DNA of 8,441 nt from Desulfobacteraceae bacterium (GTDB lineage Bacteria > Desulfobacterota > Desulfobacteria > Desulfobacterales > ETH-SRB1), in the NCBI GenBank assembly GCA_030638305.1, contig DAOWEW010000077.1:1-8441 (forward strand), written 5' to 3'. Both the position numbers and the translations under genes were made by a program. The notes under the pieces are model-generated. The model did no database searches. It worked only from the letters and a program-made list of their open reading frames with translations, and was not told the DNA's origin. Shown piece after piece: positions 1 to 5,766 of the stretch; within the stretch, counting starts at the first letter, position 1, and every line of letters begins with the position of its first letter.

Positions 1-653
1 GGGGAAACCAGGCCAAAATCCTTGACCCATAATTTCTCAAGCGCCAGTATTTCTTCTTCATTATCAAGGCCGGAATAATTTTCCACCATATTCTGAAATT
101 CTGTATATGATGTTATTTTCATACCTTCGAGAAGTATGCCTGAAATCATAATAACACCAAGGATAATGATGGCATAGCAGTCCATGGGGCTGGTTTTAAG
201 GCGCGGGACTTTCAGAATGAAGCGCCTGTATACGGCGATTATCAGGCCGGTTAACACCATGATGCCGAAAAAATCCCTGAGAAATAAAAACGGGTTTACA
301 GTAGCATAATATTCTTCGAAAAAAGATGCGGTTATAAAAGAATCAAAGGCATGCATCAGAAGCAGCATCATGAATCCGGTAAATATCAGCATATGCATAA
401 GCCACCGGAGGAAGTCTTCTTTTAGAATTCTTTTCTGCAGAACAACATCTAATATAAAAGCCTTAACAAGAATAAGGATTTTGTAGCTGAATATAACTCT
501 TAGTATGCCCTTTACTGATGCAGCTATTCTTTCAGATGTCGTAAAATTTTTAGACGCAATCCCTATCTTCCGCGAGAACCAGGTAGAAACCTTGTAGCTC
601 AGACCAAGCAGAAAGACAAAAAGAGAGATATAAAGAAGAACAGTAAACAACAT
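1..653 (-). CDS. NarI/HdrE-like haem-b membrane domain of a probable Fe-S oxidoreductase (partial, N-terminus only)
   Basis: Reading the minus strand from an ATG at 653-651 gives 217 codons with no stop, continuing past the left edge. A good Shine-Dalgarno (GGAGGG, plus-strand 661-666) lies 7 bases upstream and supports this start. The protein begins MLFTVLLYISLFVFLLGLSY. Likely membrane segments are residues about 2-20, 86-103, 124-141 and 160-177. Two histidines in one helix, H87 and H101 (RWLMH...LLMHAFD), are spaced as expected for bis-haem ligands in nitrate-reductase-gamma-like domains. In Desulfobacterota this domain is commonly followed by a cysteine-rich HdrD/CCG Fe-S region, forming a membrane quinone:Fe-S oxidoreductase often linked to electron-transfer flavoprotein. 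That second half lies outside the window, so the full architecture is an inference. It could instead be a stand-alone gamma or DsrM-like subunit. Confidence 0.8.
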   Translation of the reverse strand, partial: MLFTVLLYISLFVFLLGLSYKVSTWFSRKIGIASKNFTTSERIAASVKGILRVIFSYKILILVKAFILDVVLQKRILKEDFLRWLMHMLIFTGFMMLLLMHAFDSFITASFFEEYYATVNPFLFLRDFFGIMVLTGLIIAVYRRFILKVPRLKTSPMDCYAIIILGVIMISGILLEGMKITSYTEFQNMVENYSGLDNEEEILALEKLWVKDFGLVS

Positions 654-660
654 GCAGTTA

Positions 661-666
661 CCCTCC
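661..666 (-). promoter_or_regulatory. Strong ribosome-binding site of the minus-strand membrane protein
   Basis: The minus strand reads GGAGGG, a near-ideal Shine-Dalgarno, 7 bases before the ATG at 653. It settles the start codon of the partial gene. Confidence 0.75.
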
Positions 667-750
667 AAAATTAGTCGGTTTTAACCAACATCGCAAGCAT
701 CAGCAGATCAAACAAAACAGTAAATTAACCTCCACAAGCAGGCGCGTAAA

Positions 751-771
751 TTTGGGTCAAATTTGCCCAAA
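751..771. repeat. Short inverted repeat TTTGGG/CCCAAA
   Basis: TTTGGG at 751-756 is the exact reverse complement of CCCAAA at 766-771, with a 9-base loop. The overlapping TTTGCCC (762-768) also matches GGGCAAA (847-853) in inverted orientation, so it could instead form an outer stem around the long palindrome at 785-843. The two pairings exclude each other. Confidence 0.45.
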
Positions 772-784
772 CCTCAAATACAGG

Positions 785-843
785 CTCAGGTCACAAAAGT
801 TGATGGAATAGCTTAGCTATTTTGATATTTTTTGTGATCTGAG
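785..843 (+). repeat. 59-bp symmetric palindrome (long hairpin)
   Basis: Bases 785-813 and 815-843 are mirror partners around T814 with no gaps. Of 29 opposed positions, 21 are Watson-Crick, 6 are G-T and 2 are mismatches (800/828 and 803/825). All G-T positions become G-U pairs only in a plus-strand transcript; in a minus-strand transcript they would be C-A mismatches, so the hairpin is much more stable in plus-strand RNA. The outer arm (CTCAG..TCACAAAA) and the centre (AATAGCT-T-AGCTATT) are the best conserved. No U-tract follows, so it is not a standard intrinsic terminator. It could be a miniature palindromic repeat or part of an RNA gene. Confidence 0.7.
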
Positions 844-905
844 ATCGGGCAAAAGTGGCCTGAAGCTGTGTGTATAGTTGGGGAAGTTATTTCGTCCACC
901 TTCCT

Positions 906-933
906 AATATATCAAATATAAAAATTTATACAA
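906..933 (-). promoter_or_regulatory. Possible promoter for the minus-strand membrane protein gene
   Basis: The minus strand shows TTGTAT (-35-like, plus-strand 928-933), a 16-base spacer and TATATT (-10-like, 906-911). The surroundings are AT-rich, so chance matches are likely. If used, the leader would be about 245 bases and would include the palindrome at 785-843. Confidence 0.22.
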
Positions 934-1118
934 GAGCTAACCTTATTTTTACAGGGTAAACACACCACTATCAGCCAATCCTTTACTCGAACGAGTTATG
1001 GCTACAAGCACTACATTCGGCCCCAAAACTTTATTCTCTTTATTATCAACAAGTTATGTTTTTCAGCAAAACTGCCGAAACACCACAGCTAATTGATATT
1101 GTTGTAAATTGTAATTTT

Positions 1119-1160
1119 ATGAGAAAATTTAGCTTGAGAAAAGAGCGAAAGTCGGGCTAA
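1119..1160 (+). other. Tiny ORF, 13 codons, coding status doubtful
   Basis: ATG at 1119 to TAA at 1158-1160 encodes a basic peptide, MRKFSLRKERKSG. There is no clear Shine-Dalgarno. It is followed 4 bases later by a second tiny ORF. It may be a leader peptide, a decayed gene fragment or chance. Confidence 0.15.
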
Positions 1161-1164
1161 TAAC

Positions 1165-1227
1165 ATGGAGGCTTATATAGTTAGTTCAGGTCAAAAACAT
1201 CTTGAAAGAGATAGCCCAACATGTTAA
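1165..1227 (+). other. Tiny ORF, 20 codons, just before the terminator-like hairpin
   Basis: ATG at 1165 to TAA at 1225-1227 encodes MEAYIVSSGQKHLERDSPTC. The stop lies 9 bases before the terminator-like hairpin at 1237, an arrangement seen in attenuator leaders. However, there is no run of regulatory codons and no good Shine-Dalgarno, so this is weak. Confidence 0.18.
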
Positions 1228-1236
1228 TGGATGAGT

Positions 1237-1275
1237 AACTGTTTGCCGTTAATAGTTAACGGTTCACAGTTTTTT
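1237..1275 (+). terminator. Intrinsic-terminator-like hairpin with no upstream gene
   Basis: A perfect 7-bp stem CCGTTAA/TTAACGG (1246-1252 with 1256-1262, loop TAG) is extended across a 3x3 internal loop by a second perfect 6-bp stem AACTGT/ACAGTT (1237-1242 with 1266-1271). The 3' arm runs into six Ts (1270-1275). This is the layout of a Rho-independent terminator for plus-strand transcription. No plus-strand gene precedes it in the window, so it would end an unannotated transcript. A palindromic intergenic repeat is the alternative. Confidence 0.5.
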
Positions 1276-1368
1276 AATGAATTTGAGTGTAACCAAAATA
1301 GAACAATGCTACCTTGATAAACTCAGGATTATCTGGATTAAAGGATAGATAGGGGAATGCTCAGATTG

Positions 1369-1396
1369 TTGGGCATGAACCGTTACTTTTTATTAT
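1369..1396 (+). promoter_or_regulatory. Possible promoter of the surA-mgtE-recO gene run
   Basis: TTGGGC (1369-1374, 3/6 match to the -35 consensus), a 16-base spacer and TATTAT (1391-1396, 5/6 match to the -10) precede the first gene. Transcription would begin near 1403, leaving a leader of about 40 bases made almost entirely of the hairpin at 1410-1430. It is a consensus match only. Confidence 0.3.
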
Positions 1397-1409
1397 GATT
1401 TTTTAAATA

Positions 1410-1430
1410 CCCCGTCCGCTTGCGGCGGGG
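1410..1430 (+). repeat. GC-rich hairpin overlapping the Shine-Dalgarno of the first operon gene
   Basis: CCCCG (1410-1414) pairs with CGGGG (1426-1430), and CCG (1416-1418) with CGG (1423-1425), with one bulged T (1415) and a CTTG loop. It stands out in an AT-rich stretch. The 3' arm contributes GGGG of the GGGGAG Shine-Dalgarno (1427-1432), which sits 9 bases from the ATG at 1442, so a folded leader would hide the ribosome-binding site. It may also be a copy of a dispersed palindromic repeat; other copies would lie outside this window. Confidence 0.6.
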
Positions 1431-1441
1431 AGCTTCATTTA

Positions 1442-2131
1442 ATGAAAATATTCTATAAGCTATCTTCGATATTAACTGTTTTATTGGTTTTATGTGCATT
1501 GTCAGGTTGTGCTGAACCTGAATATAGACACGGGAATGAATATCTGATTCGGGTCGGCGAAAAAATTACGACTATAGATGATTTTAACATGGCTTTCGAG
1601 ATAGTAAGGGCGGCTTATTCTTACAATGTCTTGAAGAGTTCGGCGAACTTAAAAAAAGCCAGGTTAAGTCTCTTGAATCAGCTCGTTGAACAAATGATTA
1701 TTCTGGAGAAAGCCAGAGAACAAAATATTTGCATTTCTGATTTAGAGGTTGAAGAGGTTATAGAGGGAATAAAAAAAGATTATCCTGAGGGTGAATTTGA
1801 CAAGACGTTACTTGAGTATGCTATATCATATCAATCTTGGAAAAAGGCATTAAAGAACCGCTTGCTTATAGAAAAAGTTATCATAGCAGAGTTGGAGGAA
1901 AAAATTGTAATAACTCCGGAAAGTATATCGGAATATTATGATAGAAATTATGATAGATTTTTTGTGAATTTTGGTTCACAAGAAGATTCGGCAAATATGA
2001 ATGAATTTATCATAAAGCACTTACGTAAAGAAAATGCTGAAAAAGCTTATAATGATTGGATTGAAAAACTCAGAAAAAATTATAAAATTGAAATAAACAG
2101 AGAGCAATGGGAAAAAATTAATTGTGGATAG
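1442..2131 (+). CDS. SurA_N-type lipoprotein chaperone lacking a PPIase domain
   Basis: The 229-residue product starts with a lipoprotein signal: basic MKIFYK, a hydrophobic stretch, then the lipobox LSGC with C23 as the lipidation site, so the mature protein should be anchored in the envelope. Residues about 35-165 resemble the helical SurA N-terminal chaperone domain (VGEKITTIDDFNMAF, the LLNQLVEQMIILEKAREQNI helix, then IVITPESISEYYDRNYDRFF). In SurA/PrsA proteins the segment after ITPE..EYY leads into a parvulin domain of roughly 90-100 residues. Here only about 30 residues follow before a final helix (AYNDWIEKLRKNYKIEI) like the SurA C-terminal helix, so it is probably a chaperone without isomerase activity. 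It overlaps the next gene, a second SurA homologue, by 8 bases, which suggests coupled translation. The family call is by motif pattern; the substrate is unknown. Confidence 0.75.
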   Translation: MKIFYKLSSILTVLLVLCALSGCAEPEYRHGNEYLIRVGEKITTIDDFNMAFEIVRAAYSYNVLKSSANLKKARLSLLNQLVEQMIILEKAREQNICISDLEVEEVIEGIKKDYPEGEFDKTLLEYAISYQSWKKALKNRLLIEKVIIAELEEKIVITPESISEYYDRNYDRFFVNFGSQEDSANMNEFIIKHLRKENAEKAYNDWIEKLRKNYKIEINREQWEKINCG

Positions 2132-3137
2132 ACTATTACGACAAATACGACAAATATTTTGCAACGTTGTTTGCATACGATACTTTTTTATTTTTTGTGC
2201 CTTTAGTTTCTTCATAATTGCTGATGTACAGGGCACAGACATTGTTGATCGAATCGCCGCCGTTGTTAACGATGATATAATTTTACTTTCCGAACTTGAC
2301 GAGTCGTTTAATCCATATGCTGAAAGAATACTGGCGTCTGGTTATTCGCCTGACGAGGAGCGCCGGATGTTATTCAACACTCGGAAGGAAATCCTCAACC
2401 AGCTTATTGATCAAAAACTGACTGATCAGCAGATAAAACAATCTAACATTACAGTCAGAGGTGATGAGATAGATGGTGCAATAGAACGTTTAAAAGAAGC
2501 AAATTTTTTTACGGATGAAGAGCTCAGGGAGATGTTGAATGCAGAGGGTTTGACCATTGAGGAGTATCGTAAGCGTATAACGGATCAGATGCTCCGGGCT
2601 AAACTGGTTAACTTTGAGATAAAATCCAAAATAGTAATTACAAAAGAGGACATAGAGTCTTACTACAAAAGCCACAGTGACAAGTATGGCGGCATAAAGA
2701 AATATCGCCTCAGTAATATAATTATGAAAGTGCCTTCTTTTGCTTCTGAAGAAGAAAAACTTATAGTATTGAAAAAAATGGAGGTAGTTTTAACAGAATT
2801 GGAGGATAAACCTTTTGACAGTATAGCCGGTATTTATTCTGAATCATCATACGTTAGCGATGAAAACGGATTGGGTTTATTTGAACTTAAAGAACTCTCC
2901 CCAAAAATACAAGAAGCAATAAAAGATATAAAGACAGATGAGTTTACGCCAGTGCTTGATACTGATCAGGGGTATCAGATATTCTATATTAAGGAGATTG
3001 TCGATGTTCCGGGAAAGTCGCTTGAAGAGGCATCTCTTGAGATTGAAGACACACTTTATAAAGAAATAGTCGATAAAAAATTTCGTTCGTGGATAGATGA
3101 ACTTCGGGAAATGTCTTATATAAAAATTATAAAATAG
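2124..3137 (+). CDS. surA: SurA-like periplasmic chaperone with a degenerate parvulin domain
   Basis: The 337-residue protein has a signal/anchor segment at about residues 18-36, then the SurA signature start (IVDRIAAVVNDDIILLSELDE, 40-60), the helical N-domain (to about 180), one parvulin-like domain (about 193-293) and a C-terminal helix (FRSWIDELREMSYIKI). SurA helps outer-membrane proteins cross the periplasm. In the parvulin domain the usual SHIL histidine is N198 (RLSNIIM), the GG.LGWF region is reduced to ENGLGLFEL, and the usual G.HI histidine is Q285 (GYQIFYI), so isomerase activity is doubtful. Only one PPIase domain is present, against two in E. coli SurA. The start is GTG at 2124, overlapping the previous gene by 8 bases. 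No good in-frame ATG before the hydrophobic segment was seen, and the exact start is uncertain. Confidence 0.82.
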   Translation: MDRLLRQIRQIFCNVVCIRYFFIFCAFSFFIIADVQGTDIVDRIAAVVNDDIILLSELDESFNPYAERILASGYSPDEERRMLFNTRKEILNQLIDQKLTDQQIKQSNITVRGDEIDGAIERLKEANFFTDEELREMLNAEGLTIEEYRKRITDQMLRAKLVNFEIKSKIVITKEDIESYYKSHSDKYGGIKKYRLSNIIMKVPSFASEEEKLIVLKKMEVVLTELEDKPFDSIAGIYSESSYVSDENGLGLFELKELSPKIQEAIKDIKTDEFTPVLDTDQGYQIFYIKEIVDVPGKSLEEASLEIEDTLYKEIVDKKFRSWIDELREMSYIKIIK

Positions 3138-3180
3138 GGCAAGGCGGGAATTAGGAATCGGGGTTTGGGGTTATAAGATT

Positions 3181-3636
3181 ATGGTTGGAGATAAAGACTC
3201 TCTTTCATTTGGACGTTATCTTAAGTCGATAAGACTTGAGAAAGGAATCAGTCTTGAAGAAATTTCAAATGAGACAAAGATCAGAATGGATACACTCCTT
3301 CTTATTGAGAAGGATGATCTTGCCGGACTACCTGTTGAAGTTTATGTAAAAGGTTTCTTGCGAGCTTACGCAAGGGCTCTTGGTGCCGATGAGGAAGAGG
3401 CAGTCCGTCGTTATGAGTCAAGCAGGTTTATTTTAAAGAAAACCGACGGATATGAAACCGATCTGAAAAATTTCAGCAGTAAATTCTGGATCCGTATTGT
3501 TTTGTGTGTTGGGATATTACTATCTATTATTGCTTTATCAATATATTCAAGTTCACTTTTTCAAAATCAACAGATAGCGAGAGAAAATATACAGGAAAAT
3601 TCCATCAAATTTTCTAAAGATAATGAGTCCCGGTAA
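3181..3636 (+). CDS. Short RodZ-like helix-turn-helix membrane protein
   Basis: The 151-residue protein has an N-terminal RodZ-type HTH domain at about residues 9-80: FGRYLKSIRLEKGISLEEIS, then ETKIRMDTLLLIEKDD, then LPVEVYVKGFLRAYARALG. This is the pattern of the HTH domain that binds MreB in RodZ. A basic/aromatic linker and one membrane helix (about 103-123, WIRIVLCVGILLSIIALSIY) follow, then a polar tail of about 28 residues. Full RodZ proteins usually carry a larger periplasmic beta domain (DUF4115) after the helix, which is absent here. The stop lies 6 bases before mgtE, so no downstream remnant is present. The role is likely in cell shape or envelope organisation. It could also be a minor membrane regulator. 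Initiation is from ATG at 3181 after a G-rich stretch (3167-3170) acting as a weak Shine-Dalgarno. Confidence 0.8.
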   Translation: MVGDKDSLSFGRYLKSIRLEKGISLEEISNETKIRMDTLLLIEKDDLAGLPVEVYVKGFLRAYARALGADEEEAVRRYESSRFILKKTDGYETDLKNFSSKFWIRIVLCVGILLSIIALSIYSSSLFQNQQIARENIQENSIKFSKDNESR

Positions 3637-3642
3637 AAAATT

Positions 3643-4995
3643 ATGCTGAGTGAACGCAGTAAAATACTTGTTGAAAGCATCAAAAGACTGTTGAGAAGAG
3701 ATGCGACAACTCATCTCCGCAAGATTGTAGACAAAACACATGCGGCTGATATGTCTGTTGTGTTCCGTTCTCTATCGCTTCTTAACCAGCACAAGCTCTT
3801 TGATATGATAAAGGAAGCACAGCAAAAGGGCGCCCTTTTCAGCGAGCTTGATGAAGACATTTTCTCTGACTTCATAGAAGACATGGATTTGGACGAAATT
3901 GTCGAGATCCTGGAACAAATGCCCACAGATGATGTTGCCGACATAATAGGACGACTGCCAAAGGAAAAGTCTGATACCATCCTCGAAAAAATGAAACAAG
4001 AGGGGTCTGAAGAGGTTGAAGACTTACTGCGATATGGTGATGATACTGCCGGCGGTATCATGGTTCCGGATTTTATTGCCTTGAAGGAGGGCACAACCGC
4101 AAAAGAGGCAATCAAATCTTTGCAGAAAGAGCATCTGGATGTTGAGATGCCTTTTTATCTTTATGTTGTGGATGAATATGGCAGGCTTGTAGGGGTAAGT
4201 TCATTAAGGCAGCTTGTTGTAGTCCATCCCGAAACTCCCCTTAAACAATTTATGACAACTGATGTTTTTTCCGTTGAGACAGGAATGGATCAGGAGGAGG
4301 TGGCCAAGATAGTTGCCCGTTATGATATTCTTGCAGTTCCTGTTGTAGATGACACAAACAAGCTGGTTGGTATAATTACCGTTGATGATATTATTGATAT
4401 TATCAGAGATGAGGCCACACAGGATATATTGAAAATGGCAGGCGCAGGTGAGGAATTTATCGAAACCCGGTCTGTTTTTAAAAGCACGAAGATTCGTTTG
4501 CCCTGGTTATTTGCAAGCTGTGTTGGTGGTATAATTGCATTTTTTATTATTGGTCGTTTTGAAGGTAGTTTGAGCAAGCTTGCTTATCTTGCGGCTTTTA
4601 TACCGGTAATAATGAATATGGGTGGAAATATCGGCACCCAGTCTTCCTCTATTGTTGTACGTGGTCTTGCAACAGGGCAACTCAATGTAAGAGATATCTG
4701 GGCTGTTGTTTTTAAAGAACTATCTGTCGGTTTTATCCTGAGTATAGTATATGGTTTTCTTATTGGTATGGTAGCTCAGTTTCGTTATGATACCTGGGCA
4801 CTTGCGCTGTCTGTTGGTCTTTCCGTTATCTGTTCCATGACTCTTGCTGCCCTGCTTGGCTCTGTGGTGCCGATGGCTTTTGCAAGAATAAATATAGATC
4901 CTGCTGTAGCCTCCAGTCCTTTTGTAACAACATCTGTCGATATTATCAGCGTATTTTTCTATCTTGAAATAGCTACAACCCTTCTTGGTCTTTAA
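3643..4995 (+). CDS. mgtE: Magnesium transporter MgtE
   Basis: The 450-residue length is typical of MgtE. Domains in order: an N-terminal acidic helical superhelix (about 35-135, ending GDDTAGGIMVPDF), two CBS domains (about 140-200 and 203-260; the second contains DILAVPVVDDTNKLVGIITVDDIIDII), a plug helix (to about 280), and a membrane domain with about five helices (285-450). The family hallmarks PVIMNMGGNIGTQSSSIVVR (321-340) and DPAVASSPFVTTSVDIISVFFY (419-440) are intact. D433 corresponds to the pore aspartate that binds Mg2+ in Thermus MgtE. The protein is an inner-membrane Mg2+ channel gated by Mg2+ binding to the cytosolic N and CBS domains, which closes the pore when Mg2+ is abundant. 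The gene sits 6 bases after the RodZ-like gene and 3 bases before recO. No Mg2+ riboswitch lies just upstream. Confidence 0.96.
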   Translation: MLSERSKILVESIKRLLRRDATTHLRKIVDKTHAADMSVVFRSLSLLNQHKLFDMIKEAQQKGALFSELDEDIFSDFIEDMDLDEIVEILEQMPTDDVADIIGRLPKEKSDTILEKMKQEGSEEVEDLLRYGDDTAGGIMVPDFIALKEGTTAKEAIKSLQKEHLDVEMPFYLYVVDEYGRLVGVSSLRQLVVVHPETPLKQFMTTDVFSVETGMDQEEVAKIVARYDILAVPVVDDTNKLVGIITVDDIIDIIRDEATQDILKMAGAGEEFIETRSVFKSTKIRLPWLFASCVGGIIAFFIIGRFEGSLSKLAYLAAFIPVIMNMGGNIGTQSSSIVVRGLATGQLNVRDIWAVVFKELSVGFILSIVYGFLIGMVAQFRYDTWALALSVGLSVICSMTLAALLGSVVPMAFARINIDPAVASSPFVTTSVDIISVFFYLEIATTLLGL

Positions 4996-4998
4996 TAA

Positions 4999-5766
4999 AT
5001 GTCAAGTTTTTCTACGCCCGCCATTATTCTCCGTCGTATTGATTTTGGTGATTATGATTTAATAATTAATTTTTTTACATTAAATAAAGGAAAGATTTCA
5101 GTCATTGCAAAGTCGGCAAAAAAAAGTGTTAAAAGATTTGCAGGAATCCTCGAACTATTTTCTGTTTTGGAAATAGTTTGCAGTCCCGGTCGTGGCAAAG
5201 GGCTGCCTGTTCTGCAGGAGGCAACATTAAAACAACCGTTTTCAATAAGCAGAGCAGATATAGTGAAAATTGCATATGCAAGCTACTGGGCTGAATTGAT
5301 TAATGTATGGATGGAAGAGGGTAAAAAACAGGTTCAAATATATCAACTTTTTCAGCACGTTCTTAACGAACTGGATCTTGGCTATATGCCCAGGGAGACT
5401 CTGAGTATAATTTTTCAGATCAGATTTATTAGAATATCCGGTTTTTGTCCGGATTTAACTCAATGCGGCAAGTGCCGCATTGAGGTAGAAGAGATCAAGA
5501 AAGGAAGGATTGCTTTTGATATTGTTAAAGGGTGTCTTGTTTGTGACAAATGTTCTTCTTCTGCGTTAAATAAAATATATCTTTCCAGGGGGACAATAAA
5601 ACAGTTACTATGGGTTGAAAGCGGTGATTTACAAAAGGCGGGAAGAATCAGATTTACAAAAACAGCTTTAAGTGAAGGGTTAAAATTTTTAGAGGCGTTT
5701 GTGCCTTATCATCTGGGGATGGCTCCCAAAAGCTTGAAATTCCTGAAACAGATAAGAGGGAATTGA
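4999..5766 (+). CDS. recO: DNA repair protein RecO
   Basis: The 255-residue length matches the family. An N-terminal OB fold (about 1-80) starts with the typical STPAIILRRIDFGDYDLIINFFTLNKGKISVIAKSAKK..KRFAGILELF. A helical domain and a zinc-binding module follow: C150, C156 and C159 (FCPDLTQCGKC), then C179, C182 and C185 (GCLVCDKC). The two CxxC pairs, C156/C159 and C182/C185, are the likely zinc ligands. The C-terminal helix ends LGMAPKSLKFLKQI, a common RecO ending. RecO works with RecR (and RecF) to load RecA on SSB-coated single-stranded DNA and anneals complementary strands. The ATG at 4999 lies 3 bases after the mgtE stop (TAATAAATG), indicating co-transcription and coupled translation. 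Confidence 0.95.
   Translation: MSSFSTPAIILRRIDFGDYDLIINFFTLNKGKISVIAKSAKKSVKRFAGILELFSVLEIVCSPGRGKGLPVLQEATLKQPFSISRADIVKIAYASYWAELINVWMEEGKKQVQIYQLFQHVLNELDLGYMPRETLSIIFQIRFIRISGFCPDLTQCGKCRIEVEEIKKGRIAFDIVKGCLVCDKCSSSALNKIYLSRGTIKQLLWVESGDLQKAGRIRFTKTALSEGLKFLEAFVPYHLGMAPKSLKFLKQIRGN

Larger units (their letters stand above)
654..1441. other. Gene-poor structured intergenic region
   Basis: This stretch of about 790 bases lies between divergent genes. No reading frame on either strand is long enough, or has enough protein character, to call as a gene. It holds a small inverted repeat (751-771), a long palindrome (785-843), a possible minus-strand promoter (906-933), two tiny plus-strand ORFs (1119-1160 and 1165-1227), an intrinsic-terminator-like hairpin (1237-1275), a weak plus-strand promoter (1369-1396) and a GC-rich hairpin (1410-1430). 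The size and the orphan terminator leave room for a small RNA or the remains of a decayed gene or element. Confidence 0.7.

Noticed and set aside
998..1096. 32-codon plus-strand ORF beginning MATSTTFGPK
   Set aside because: There is no clear Shine-Dalgarno, membrane segment or recognisable motif; a frame of this length is expected by chance in 790 bases.
654..1441. Insertion sequence or transposase remnant
   Set aside because: No transposase-like reading frame, and no matched terminal inverted repeats with target duplication could be identified by eye.
2124..2240. Frameshift joining the two SurA-like genes into one protein
   Set aside because: Each has its own signal sequence and a complete chaperone domain, and the 8-base overlap is a normal operon junction.
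3600..3643. Mg2+-sensing (M-box) riboswitch before mgtE
   Set aside because: Only 6 bases separate the RodZ-like gene from mgtE, so there is no room for an aptamer, and none was recognised in the leader of the first operon gene.
3711..4115. 134-codon open frame on the minus strand inside mgtE
   Set aside because: It is serine-rich, low-complexity shadow sequence opposite a clearly conserved gene, with no domain pattern or ribosome-binding site.
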